This document shows, piece after piece, positions 34,374 to 41,759 of a stretch of DNA of 64,000 nt (the first letter of the stretch is position 1; each line of letters opens with the position of its first letter). The stretch lies in assembly GCA_003247575.1 (NCBI GenBank), contig QJZC01000058.1, positions 1 through 64,000 on the forward strand, written 5' to 3'. Position numbers and translations under genes: made by a program. The stretch comes from Pseudomonadota bacterium (GTDB lineage Bacteria; Myxococcota_A; UBA9160; SZUA-336). The notes beneath the pieces were generated by a model that saw nothing but the letters and a program-made list of their open reading frames with translations, was not told where the DNA came from and searched no databases.

Positions 34374-34631
34374 ATGAGAATCCCCAAGCATGCAGATGAC
34401 AACCTCACCGCGTGGTGGGGTGCCGCCACGGATCAGAAGCAGAAGCAACGCAGCGACGGAGGATCGGGCGACTCCTCATCGTCGGACAGCGAAGCGGGCA
34501 CGAAGAAGCTGGCGAAGCGCGGCGAGGAACTGAAGGACGAGATGGACTCCCTCATCGATGAGATCGATGAGGCCCTCGAAGAGAACGCGGAGGAGTTCGT
34601 GAAGAACTACGTCCAGCGCGGAGGCGAGTAA
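34374..34631 (+). CDS. pup: Prokaryotic ubiquitin-like protein Pup (ends in GGE)
   Basis: An 85-residue, mostly disordered acidic protein that is ligated through its C-terminal Glu to lysines of target proteins. The C-terminus is YVQRGGE, with the Gly-Gly-Glu needed for PafA. The preceding helix-forming region (LKDEMDSLIDEIDEALEENA) matches the part that pairs with the Mpa coiled coil. It ends in Glu, not the Gln of mycobacterial Pup, so no deamidation is needed. It is about 20 residues longer than mycobacterial Pup, with an unusual N-terminus (NLTAWWGAATDQ) and a Ser/Asp/Gly linker. prcB starts 3 bases after its stop. Confidence 0.93.
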   Translation: MRIPKHADDNLTAWWGAATDQKQKQRSDGGSGDSSSSDSEAGTKKLAKRGEELKDEMDSLIDEIDEALEENAEEFVKNYVQRGGE

Positions 34632-34634
34632 GAC

Positions 34635-35420
34635 GTGGTCTCATTTCCGGGCCAGACGTACGGCGGATCCAGCTTCATAGAGTTTCTGCGAGCCGATTAT
34701 CCGGACTTGCTCCCGAGTCTCGCAGGATATGACTGGAGCCAGGTCCAGATCCCACACGGTACGACCGTGTTGTCCCTCGTCTACGCAGACGGCGCACTGA
34801 TGGCCGGTGACCGGTTGGCCACCGAGGGCTACCAGGTCGCCACTCGCGACATCGAAAAGGTCTACAAGATCGACGAAACCTGCACCATGGCCATCGCCGG
34901 CGCTGCGGGACCAGCGATCGAAATGATGCGCATCTTCCGTGTCGAGCTCGAGATGTGGCAGAAGCTCGAGGGTCACGATCTCACCTTCGAGGGAAAGGCC
35001 AACCGCCTGTCATTCCTGATCCGCCAGAACCTTCCGGCAGCCATGCAGGGAATGGTCGTAATGCCGCTCTTCGCCGGCTTCGATCACGAGAAGGATCGGG
35101 GCCGCATCTACAAGTTCGACGTCACCGGAGGACGCTACGGCGAGACCGACTACTACGCAACCGGATCTGGCGGCAAGGACGCGCGCTCGAGCCTCAAGAA
35201 ATCGTTCCGGGACCAGCTCGCGCGCGACGAGGCGGTCGACGCCGCCGTCGAGGCCTTGATCGACGCCGCGGACGAGGACCGAGGCACCGGTGGCATCGAC
35301 ATGCGGCGCCATATCTACCCGACAGTGAAGCTGATCACGAGTGCAGGCGTCGAAGATATCTCTGACGACGAGATCATCGCGGCCTACGACCGCGTCTCCA
35401 AGCAGCGAAAGGCCGCCTGA
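34635..35420 (+). CDS. prcB: 20S proteasome beta subunit PrcB
   Basis: A 261-residue catalytic subunit of the 20S core. A 42-residue propeptide precedes IPHG|TTVLSLVYADG; autocleavage after Gly42 would expose Thr43 as the N-terminal nucleophile. Lys and Asp partners of the Thr site fit the GALMAGDRLATEG and RDIEKVYKID segments, and the GSGGKDARSSLKK block fits the conserved SGS-type loop. It starts with GTG 34635, with GGAGG about 10 bases upstream. It sits between pup and prcA, the same order as in actinobacteria. Confidence 0.96.
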   Translation: MVSFPGQTYGGSSFIEFLRADYPDLLPSLAGYDWSQVQIPHGTTVLSLVYADGALMAGDRLATEGYQVATRDIEKVYKIDETCTMAIAGAAGPAIEMMRIFRVELEMWQKLEGHDLTFEGKANRLSFLIRQNLPAAMQGMVVMPLFAGFDHEKDRGRIYKFDVTGGRYGETDYYATGSGGKDARSSLKKSFRDQLARDEAVDAAVEALIDAADEDRGTGGIDMRRHIYPTVKLITSAGVEDISDDEIIAAYDRVSKQRKAA

Positions 35421-35422
35421 CC

Positions 35423-36109
35423 ATGTCCGCTCCTTTCTACGTCTCTCCAGAGCAGCAAACCCAGGACAAGGCGGAATTCGCGCGCAAGGGCATCGCCCGA
35501 GGCAAGCCGATCGTTGCGTTCGACTTCCAGGACGGCGTGATCATGATGGCCGAGAACCGCAGTGGCAGCCTGCGCAAACTCGGCGAGATCTACGATCGAA
35601 TCGCCTTCGCTGGGGTTGGAAAATTCGATGAATATGAGAATTTGCGCAAGCAAGGAGTTCGCTACGCGGATCTGCGTGGCTACCAGTTCTCACGGGACGA
35701 CGTGTCGGCTTCCAGCCTCGCAACGGAGTACTCTGCGGCGCTGGGCCATCAGTTCTCACAGCCGTACGCCAAACCCATCGAAGTCGAGCTCCTGGTCTGC
35801 GAGGTCGGACACGAGCGCAACGCCTACTTCCAAGTGCAGTTCGACGGCTCCGTTCGGGATCGAACCAGCTACGTCGCCATCGGCGGAGATTTCGAGAAGC
35901 TCGAAGCGGGCTTGAAGGAGGACTGGAAGGACGGTCTCAGCCTGCAGGAGGCGGTCTCGATGGGACGAAAAGCCCTGACGCGCGCCCTGAATGGATCCGG
36001 TACACTTGAAGCAGAGGCCCTAGAAGTCGTCCTACTCGACCGTCGCCGAGAGGGACGCAAGTTCCGCCGGCTCAATACGAGCGAGATCCAGGAGATCGTT
36101 CAGGCTTAG
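35423..36109 (+). CDS. prcA: 20S proteasome alpha subunit PrcA
   Basis: A 228-residue alpha subunit forming the outer, gating rings of the proteasome. The N-terminus MSAPFYVSPEQQTQDKAEFA and the following ARKGIARGKPIVAFDFQDGV closely follow the PrcA pattern (YxSPEQ...ELARKGIARGK). These residues close the gate and receive the Mpa C-terminus. YDRIAFAGVGKFDEYENLR and GVRYADLRGYQFSRDDV are other family blocks. The alpha subunit has no N-terminal Thr, as expected. Only 2 bases separate it from prcB. Confidence 0.96.
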   Translation: MSAPFYVSPEQQTQDKAEFARKGIARGKPIVAFDFQDGVIMMAENRSGSLRKLGEIYDRIAFAGVGKFDEYENLRKQGVRYADLRGYQFSRDDVSASSLATEYSAALGHQFSQPYAKPIEVELLVCEVGHERNAYFQVQFDGSVRDRTSYVAIGGDFEKLEAGLKEDWKDGLSLQEAVSMGRKALTRALNGSGTLEAEALEVVLLDRRREGRKFRRLNTSEIQEIVQA

Positions 36110-36127
36110 TAGCTTAGAGGTCAAGTC

Positions 36128-37534
36128 GTGCAGAAGAGGATTTACGGAGTCGAGACGGAGTATGGGATCATCTTCACGCCCGACGGGCGGAAGACACTTC
36201 CCGTAGAGAAGGCAATCCGCTTCCTCTTCGAGAAGCTCATCACGACCGAACACTTTCTCAACGTCTTCCTCGAGAACGGCGCGCGCTTCTACCAAGACAC
36301 CGGCTGCCATCCGGAATACGCGACACCGGAATGTGCAAGCCCGCGGGATCTGGTCATCTACGACCGAGCCGGCGAGAGGATCCTGGAGGAGCTACAGCTC
36401 TACGCTGAGGAGAAGATTCGCGAAGAGCGCGTCTCCGGCAAGCTGTCGATCTTCAAGAACAACACCGACTTCGTCGGGAACAGCTACGGCTGTCACGAGA
36501 ACTACCTCGTGGACCGAGACGTCGACTTCTACTACCTCGCCGAGCAGCTGATCCCCTTCTTGGTCACACGCCAGATCTTCACTGGCGCGGGCAAGGTCTT
36601 TCAGACCCAAGACGGCATTCACTACTGCATCAGCCAGCGCGCTCAGCACATCTACCAGAAGATCTCGGGAACGACGACCAACGACCGCTCGATCATCAAC
36701 ACGCGAGACGAGCCGCACGCAGATCGCGAGAAGTATCGGCGCCTGCACGTGATCGTGGGTGACTCGAACATGTCCGAGTACACCAACTTCGTAAAGATCG
36801 CGACGTGTGCGCTCGTGCTGCAGATGATCGAGGACAACTTCATCAATCGCGACTTCACCTTGCGCCACCCGGTCAAGGCGATCAAGGACATCTCGTACGA
36901 TACGACATGCAAGCGAAAGCTGCGTCTCGAGAACGGGCGCGAGTATTCACCGCTGGAAATTCAGCGAGAGTACTGCGAGATGGCCAAGAAGTACGTCGAG
37001 CAGGCGGCTGTCAGTGACCAGCTTCGGCAGGGCCTCACCGAGTGGGACCATATCCTGAACTGCCTGGAGGAGGATCCCGACAAGCTCGATCGCAAGATCG
37101 ACTGGATCATCAAGCGGAAGCTCCTCGAGAAGTACATCGCGCAGCGCAACCTATCGTGGCATGACCCGCGCGTCTTCATGATCGATCTGCAGTATCACGA
37201 CATCCGCCGGGACCGCGGCTTCTTCCATCTACTGGAGCGCAAGGGGGCGGTCGATCGCATGTTCACCGATGCGGAGATCGAGAAGGCGAAGACCGAGCCT
37301 CCGCAGGACACACGCGCCCGCATGCGCGGCGACTTCATCAAGCTCGCGCGCCAGAACAACATTCAGTACGACCTCGACTGGTCCAACATCCGCTTGGGCA
37401 ACCTGCTCAACGTACGGGTGATCTGCAACAATCCGTTCGAAACCGACACAGAGAAGGTGACCGAGCTCGTACGCACGATCCAGCGCACGAACCTGCGGCG
37501 TACGTCTCTGTCGAAGCTGGTCATCCAGAGCTAG
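36128..37534 (+). CDS. pafA: Pup-protein ligase PafA
   Basis: A 468-residue ATP-dependent ligase that phosphorylates the C-terminal Glu of Pup and joins it to a substrate lysine. RIYGVETEYGIIF has the metal-binding Glu9, NGARFYQDTGCHPEYATPEC the catalytic Asp57, and KNNTDFVGNSYGCHENYL and INTRDEPHADREKYRRLHVI the shared ATP region. It lacks the long Dop-specific insertion. It begins with GTG 36128, 18 bases after prcA. Here pafA sits in the same operon as the core genes, whereas mycobacterial pafA is some distance downstream. Confidence 0.96.
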   Translation: MQKRIYGVETEYGIIFTPDGRKTLPVEKAIRFLFEKLITTEHFLNVFLENGARFYQDTGCHPEYATPECASPRDLVIYDRAGERILEELQLYAEEKIREERVSGKLSIFKNNTDFVGNSYGCHENYLVDRDVDFYYLAEQLIPFLVTRQIFTGAGKVFQTQDGIHYCISQRAQHIYQKISGTTTNDRSIINTRDEPHADREKYRRLHVIVGDSNMSEYTNFVKIATCALVLQMIEDNFINRDFTLRHPVKAIKDISYDTTCKRKLRLENGREYSPLEIQREYCEMAKKYVEQAAVSDQLRQGLTEWDHILNCLEEDPDKLDRKIDWIIKRKLLEKYIAQRNLSWHDPRVFMIDLQYHDIRRDRGFFHLLERKGAVDRMFTDAEIEKAKTEPPQDTRARMRGDFIKLARQNNIQYDLDWSNIRLGNLLNVRVICNNPFETDTEKVTELVRTIQRTNLRRTSLSKLVIQS

Positions 37535-37543
37535 TCGATACGG

Positions 37544-37954
37544 ATGTCCGCACGCATCGAGCTGCATCCGGTCTCGGACCCTCCGCTTTCCGAGTCTCCG
37601 CCTTCGGAGTCCCCTGTTCCGAAGACTCCTCTCTCGAAGGCTCCTGTCTCGGAGCCGGCTCATCGGATCGACGAGGAAGACCTCGCTGAGCCGTACCTGT
37701 CTCGGCGCTCCTATGGCCGCACCGCCGTCGTGCTGGGAGTCGCACTGTCTCTCGTGGTCGCAGGGTGGGTGCTGAGCGAGGTCCAGCGCGGTCGCGAGCT
37801 GCGCAACCTGGAGTTGCAGATTCAGAACCTCGAGAGCCAGCTCGAACAGAAGAATCGCGCCCTCTCTGCACACGAACAGCGCCTCGACGAAGTCCGCGAT
37901 CGGGTTCAGATCCTTCAGGAATTGCTCGACACCCCCGTCCTGACACCGCGCTGA
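37544..37954 (+). CDS. Proteasome-operon membrane coiled-coil protein with Pro-rich pentapeptide repeats
   Basis: I do not recognise this 136-residue protein. Residues 9-38 are six tandem pentapeptides of the form P-[VLP]-[SP]-[DEK]-x (PVSDP, PLSES, PPSES, PVPKT, PLSKA, PVSEP). An acidic stretch (IDEEDLAEP) and SRRSYGR lead into one membrane helix (residues 60-77, TAVVLGVALSLVVAGWVL). Residues about 79-126 form a coiled coil. Positive charges before the helix place the N-terminus in the cytoplasm and the coiled coil in the periplasm. It begins 9 bases after pafA, and an intrinsic terminator overlaps its stop codon, so it belongs to the proteasome transcript. The function is unknown. Confidence 0.78.
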   Translation: MSARIELHPVSDPPLSESPPSESPVPKTPLSKAPVSEPAHRIDEEDLAEPYLSRRSYGRTAVVLGVALSLVVAGWVLSEVQRGRELRNLELQIQNLESQLEQKNRALSAHEQRLDEVRDRVQILQELLDTPVLTPR

Positions 37955-37976
37955 GGGGAATCGCCCCTCAATTTTT
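37952..37976 (+). terminator. Intrinsic terminator of the proteasome operon
   Basis: TGAGGGG (37952-37958), a 5-base loop and CCCCTCA (37964-37970) form a perfect stem, followed by ATTTTT. The first three bases are the stop codon of the preceding gene. It separates the operon from mreB. Confidence 0.8.
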
Positions 37977-38052
37977 CCGATCGGCTGCCGATCTGGGATA
38001 GAAAGCCTCCGGCTACGTGCACCTCCGCCCCCCCTCGAGGCAGTGCTCGCTC

Positions 38053-39081
38053 ATGTTCAGCTGGCTTGCTGGAATGCTGTCGAATGATCTGGCGATCGAC
38101 CTTGGAACGGCAAACACCCTCGCCTACGCCAAGGGCCGCGGCATCATCTGTAGCGAGCCATCGGTCGTGGCAGTCGCGGAGAATGCAAAGGAACGAAAGA
38201 TCCTCGCAGTCGGGACCGAGGCCAAGGAAATGGTGGGCCGCACACCGGGGAGCATTCGCGCCATCCGTCCCATCAAGGACGGCGTGATTGCAGACTTCGA
38301 GGTGACGGAGGCCATGCTGCGATACTTCATCCAGCGGGCACACAACCGCACCCGGCTGGTGCGGCCGCGGATCGTCATCTGCGTACCGCCCTGTATCACC
38401 TCAGTCGAGAAGCGCGCAGTCAAGGAATCGGCAATGTCCGCCGGAGCGCGCGAGGTCTACCTCCTCGAAGAGCCGATGGCGGCCGCGATCGGCGCCGGGT
38501 TGAACGTGACCGAACCCACCGGCAACATGGTCATCGACGTCGGCGGCGGCACGACCGACGTCGCGGTCATCTCATTGGCAGGAATCGTCACCTCGAGCTC
38601 CGTGCGCGTCGGCGGCGACAAGTTGGACGAAGCGATCATCAACTTCGTAAAGCGCAAGCACAACCTGTTGATCGGCGAACGTACTGCGGAAATCGTCAAG
38701 ATCACCATCGGCACGTGCATGAGCAAGGGCTCTACGCGAACCATGGAGATCAAGGGCCGAGACCTGGTGGCGGGCATCCCGAAGATGATCGTGATGACCA
38801 GCGACGAGGTCCGAGAGGCGCTCGCCGAACCGATCCACCAGATCGTAGAGACGGTACTCCAAACCCTGGAGCGAACCCCGCCCGAGCTCGCGGCAGACAT
38901 CGTCGACCGTGGGATCGTGCTCGTCGGCGGAGGGTCCTTGTTGCGCGACTTCGACCAGCTACTGCGCGATGAGACCAAGCTGCCCATCGTGCGTGGCGAT
39001 GACCCCTTCACAGCGGTCGCGATGGGTGCCGGGAAGGCGCTGGATTCGCTCGACCTGCTGCACGAAGTCGCGATGTCCTGA
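38053..39081 (+). CDS. mreB: Rod shape-determining protein MreB
   Basis: A 342-residue bacterial actin that forms membrane-bound filaments and guides cell-wall synthesis. The N-terminal MFSWLAGMLSNDLAIDLGTAN carries an amphipathic membrane helix, followed by the actin phosphate-1 (DLGTANTLAY), phosphate-2 (VIDVGGGTTDVAVIS) and adenosine (IVLVGGGSLLRDF) motifs. The ATG at 38053 gives the normal N-terminus; a GTG at 38017 is in frame. No mreC or mreD follows within the window, although these usually accompany it. Confidence 0.96.
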   Translation: MFSWLAGMLSNDLAIDLGTANTLAYAKGRGIICSEPSVVAVAENAKERKILAVGTEAKEMVGRTPGSIRAIRPIKDGVIADFEVTEAMLRYFIQRAHNRTRLVRPRIVICVPPCITSVEKRAVKESAMSAGAREVYLLEEPMAAAIGAGLNVTEPTGNMVIDVGGGTTDVAVISLAGIVTSSSVRVGGDKLDEAIINFVKRKHNLLIGERTAEIVKITIGTCMSKGSTRTMEIKGRDLVAGIPKMIVMTSDEVREALAEPIHQIVETVLQTLERTPPELAADIVDRGIVLVGGGSLLRDFDQLLRDETKLPIVRGDDPFTAVAMGAGKALDSLDLLHEVAMS

Positions 39082-39242
39082 CCAGGAGCGCTGCGCGCTC
39101 CACACATGGGGCCGCCCGCGGCTCTCGAGCTCAGAGTGCCTCTGAATCCGTGTCGCAGCGAGACTGCCAGGTCTCCAGGCCGCTCGATTCGACGTACTGC
39201 GTCGAGTGCGGTATCTAGAGCACCGGCAAAGGGGGATCTGGA

Positions 39243-39977
39243 ATGCGGTACGGGCGAGTCCTGGTGAAGTTGAGTGGGGCCGCCATTGCCGGCTCCAAGG
39301 CATTTGGCTTCGATCCGGTCGCCCTGAACCACATCGCAGACGAGGTCCTGAGCCTCCATCAGATGGGTGTGCAGGTCGGCGTCGTCGTCGGCGGTGGGAA
39401 CATCTTCCGCGGCGATCTCGGCGAGGAATGGGGCATCGAGCGGGCCGAAGCGGACGCCATCGGCATGATGGCGACCGTCACCAACAGCCTGATGCTACGC
39501 GGCGTGCTCGAAGCTCGCGGGGATGCCGAGGTTCGAGTCATGACCGCCATTCCGATCAACAGCGTGGCGGAACCCTTCATCCGCTTGCGCGCTCTCCGGC
39601 ACCTGGAACGCAAGCTCATCGTCGTCCTGGCTGCAGGCACCGGCAATCCCTATGTCACCACGGATTACCCGGCAGTCCAGCGCGCGCTCGAGCTGCGCTG
39701 TGCCGCGATCCTATCCGCGAAGCATGGGACGGATGGGGTCTATTCCAGCGACCCGCGGCGGGATCCGAGTGCGCGCCGCTACCGCACGGTCGCCTACGAT
39801 ACGGTCATCCGAGAGAATCTGAAGGCGATGGACCAATCTGCCGTGCTCCTCGCGCGGGATCACGACATTCCCATTCACGTATTCGATTTCGACCGCCCAG
39901 GAGCGCTCGCAGCACTCTGCGAGGGAAAGGACGTCGGAACGTTGGTCGCCAACAAGGTGGACGACGAGTTCGAATAG
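39243..39977 (+). CDS. pyrH: UMP kinase
   Basis: A 244-residue amino-acid-kinase-fold enzyme that makes UDP from UMP and ATP. The phosphate loop is VLVKLSGAAIAGSKAFGFD, with conserved VVGGGNIFRG and GTGNPYVTTDYPAV, and Asp/Thr residues in SAKHGTDGVYSSDPR. The usual KLSGE is KLSGA here, a small departure at the ATP-phosphate loop. It is separate from its common partners tsf and frr. The ATG at 39243 gives a full-length protein; there is about 160 bases of non-coding DNA before it. Confidence 0.88.
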   Translation: MRYGRVLVKLSGAAIAGSKAFGFDPVALNHIADEVLSLHQMGVQVGVVVGGGNIFRGDLGEEWGIERAEADAIGMMATVTNSLMLRGVLEARGDAEVRVMTAIPINSVAEPFIRLRALRHLERKLIVVLAAGTGNPYVTTDYPAVQRALELRCAAILSAKHGTDGVYSSDPRRDPSARRYRTVAYDTVIRENLKAMDQSAVLLARDHDIPIHVFDFDRPGALAALCEGKDVGTLVANKVDDEFE

Positions 39978-39989
39978 GTCGACGTCCGT

Positions 39990-41027
39990 TCAGCGCCGCC
40001 CACCCTTCTGATAGCGATTCACCGCATTGTTGTGCTGGCGCAGGGTGCTCGAGAAGTAGTGCGTGCCATCGTTGCGCGACACGAAGTACAGGTAGTCCAC
40101 GTCGGCCGGCTCGAGCACCGCGCGAATCGAGTCCATACCTACACTGGCGATCGGACCGGGCGGCAGTCCGCCGCGCGTGTACGTGTTGTACGGAGTGTCC
40201 GTGCGCAGATCGACGCGGCGTAGATTTCCGTCAAAGCTTCCGCGGGTGCGCAAGATCCCATAGATGACCGTAGGGTCGGTCTGCAGCCGCATCCGCTTCT
40301 GGAGGCGGTTCAGGAAGACGGCTGCGATCATGGGGCGCTCGTCGGGATCGCCCGTCTCCTTCTCCACGATCGAGGCCAGGGTCACGATCTGGTGGAGAGA
40401 CATTGCAGCCGCTTCGATGCGCGCGCGGTCATCGGGTGTGAAGCTGGCCTTGAACTCCTCGACCATGCGCCGCACGACCTGTTCGCCGGGCGTATCCTTG
40501 CGGAATCTATACGTCTCGGGGAACAGGTACCCCTCCAGGTCGTCCGCTTCGATGCCGAGCTCGCGCGCAAGCTCGGGTGAGCGCGCCGCTTCCAGAAACT
40601 CTTCCTGCTCCACGATTCCGGCCGCTGCGACGCGCTCTGCGACTTCCTTCAGGTGAAGCCCCTCCGGAATCGTCACCGGGTACGTCTTCACCTCACCCGT
40701 CCGGAGCTTCTCCAGTATCTCGACCGGAGTCATCGTCGGGGCTAGATCGTACTCCCCCGCCTTGATCTCGCGGTCGACCCCCTGGAACTGGGCGAAGAGA
40801 ACCACGACACGAGGCCCGAAGAACACGCGTTCCGGGAGCAGCCCGGCCCCGTCGAGTCGCTGAACGACCCGAATCAGAGGCTCGCCATCGGCCACCGAGA
40901 AGGGGCGAGACTCTCCCGCGACGCGTGCGGGAACGACCAGCCCCTGGGTGATCCAGAGAGCCAGACCGATCCCGGCGGCCAAGAAAGCTGCGGCCCCACC
41001 GACGAGCTTCCAGATCATGTCGAGCAT
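39990..41027 (-). CDS. mltG: Endolytic murein transglycosylase
   Basis: A 345-residue inner-membrane enzyme that cuts nascent glycan strands inside the chain. An N-terminal helix (LVGGAAAFLAAGIGLALWIT) anchors it. The YceG domain contains LEGYLFPETYRF and the catalytic-Glu block VTLASIVEKETGDPDERPMIAAVF, then YNTYTRGGLPPGPIASVG. GGAGG lies just before the ATG at 41027; the ATG at 41039 and one at 41018 are alternatives. It overlaps the end of ruvX by 13 bases, so the two are probably coupled. Confidence 0.92.
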   Translation of the reverse strand: MLDMIWKLVGGAAAFLAAGIGLALWITQGLVVPARVAGESRPFSVADGEPLIRVVQRLDGAGLLPERVFFGPRVVVLFAQFQGVDREIKAGEYDLAPTMTPVEILEKLRTGEVKTYPVTIPEGLHLKEVAERVAAAGIVEQEEFLEAARSPELARELGIEADDLEGYLFPETYRFRKDTPGEQVVRRMVEEFKASFTPDDRARIEAAAMSLHQIVTLASIVEKETGDPDERPMIAAVFLNRLQKRMRLQTDPTVIYGILRTRGSFDGNLRRVDLRTDTPYNTYTRGGLPPGPIASVGMDSIRAVLEPADVDYLYFVSRNDGTHYFSSTLRQHNNAVNRYQKGGRR

Positions 41028-41482
41028 CCGCCTCCACACCGTTCGAGATACGTCCTCAGGATCAATGACGCAGCGACCGCATCCACCTTTTGCTTGACCC
41101 GTTTCCCGCGCACACCGATCTGCGAGAGCGAGCGCAGCGCCTCCTGCGTCGTCCAGCGCTCATCGATGAACTCAACCGGCACCCGGGTCTGCTCCGCAAC
41201 CCGAGCTCCGAATCGCTCCGCCTTCTCGGCCTCGGGACCCCGGCGCCCATCCATGTGCAGTGGCAGCCCGATCACGATGCGCCCGATCTCGAGCTCGCGC
41301 ACACGATTGGCGATCTGCTCCAACAGACGGCGATCCCCGAGACCCCGGTGATTCAGCGTCTCGAGTGGCTGTGCAAAGACTCCGGTCGGGTCGCTCACGG
41401 CAACACCGACTCGTCGCGATCCCGGGTCCAGGGCTAGAACACGCAATCCTTTTCTCCAGCTATCCGCGTGGCGACGACGCAT
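41015..41482 (-). CDS. ruvX: RuvX/YqgF-family nuclease
   Basis: A 155-residue RNase H-fold protein. The first acidic motif is RVLALDPGSRRVGVAVSDP, with GLPLHMDG and EFIDERWTTQEA as the other conserved blocks, and a C-terminal DAVAASLILRTYL with the final Asp. YqgF takes part in 16S rRNA 3'-end processing and may resolve Holliday junctions. The start (ATG 41482) is the first that gives the normal length. A perfect 8-bp hairpin (41491-41510) lies 9 bases upstream of it and could shield the ribosome site. It overlaps mltG. Confidence 0.9.
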   Translation of the reverse strand: MRRRHADSWRKGLRVLALDPGSRRVGVAVSDPTGVFAQPLETLNHRGLGDRRLLEQIANRVRELEIGRIVIGLPLHMDGRRGPEAEKAERFGARVAEQTRVPVEFIDERWTTQEALRSLSQIGVRGKRVKQKVDAVAASLILRTYLERCGGGCST

Positions 41483-41490
41483 CCGTAGCT

Positions 41491-41510
41491 CGTGCAGCAC
41501 CAGCTGCACG
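41491..41510 (-). other. Hairpin just upstream of ruvX
   Basis: CGTGCAGC (41491-41498), ACCA and GCTGCACG (41503-41510) form a perfect 8-bp stem that ends 9 bases before the ruvX start on the minus strand. It could affect initiation. A run of eight A (41665-41672; T on the minus strand) lies further upstream, after the HEAT gene. Confidence 0.35.
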
Positions 41511-41759
41511 GAGCCAGAGCGCCTGGAGGAGGCGCCGAGCGCCTCGACGTGGCCATACTCGCGCGAGCGGAGAGGGTACCAGCTCGCCAGCGGAGAGGGG
41601 ACGCCGCTTACCTGGGCACAAACACCGCCGCTGGGACTTGTTCGACCCGAATTCGGTCGGCCCGAAAAAAAACCATCGACCCGATCGCGGCGACTATGGA
41701 CGCCCACTCGACCGAATCGCGGCCCGACCTACCGCGCACGGCCGGCGTTACCCACCGTG

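Noticed and set aside
37955-38052. mreB as part of the proteasome operon
   Set aside because: A good intrinsic terminator lies between them.
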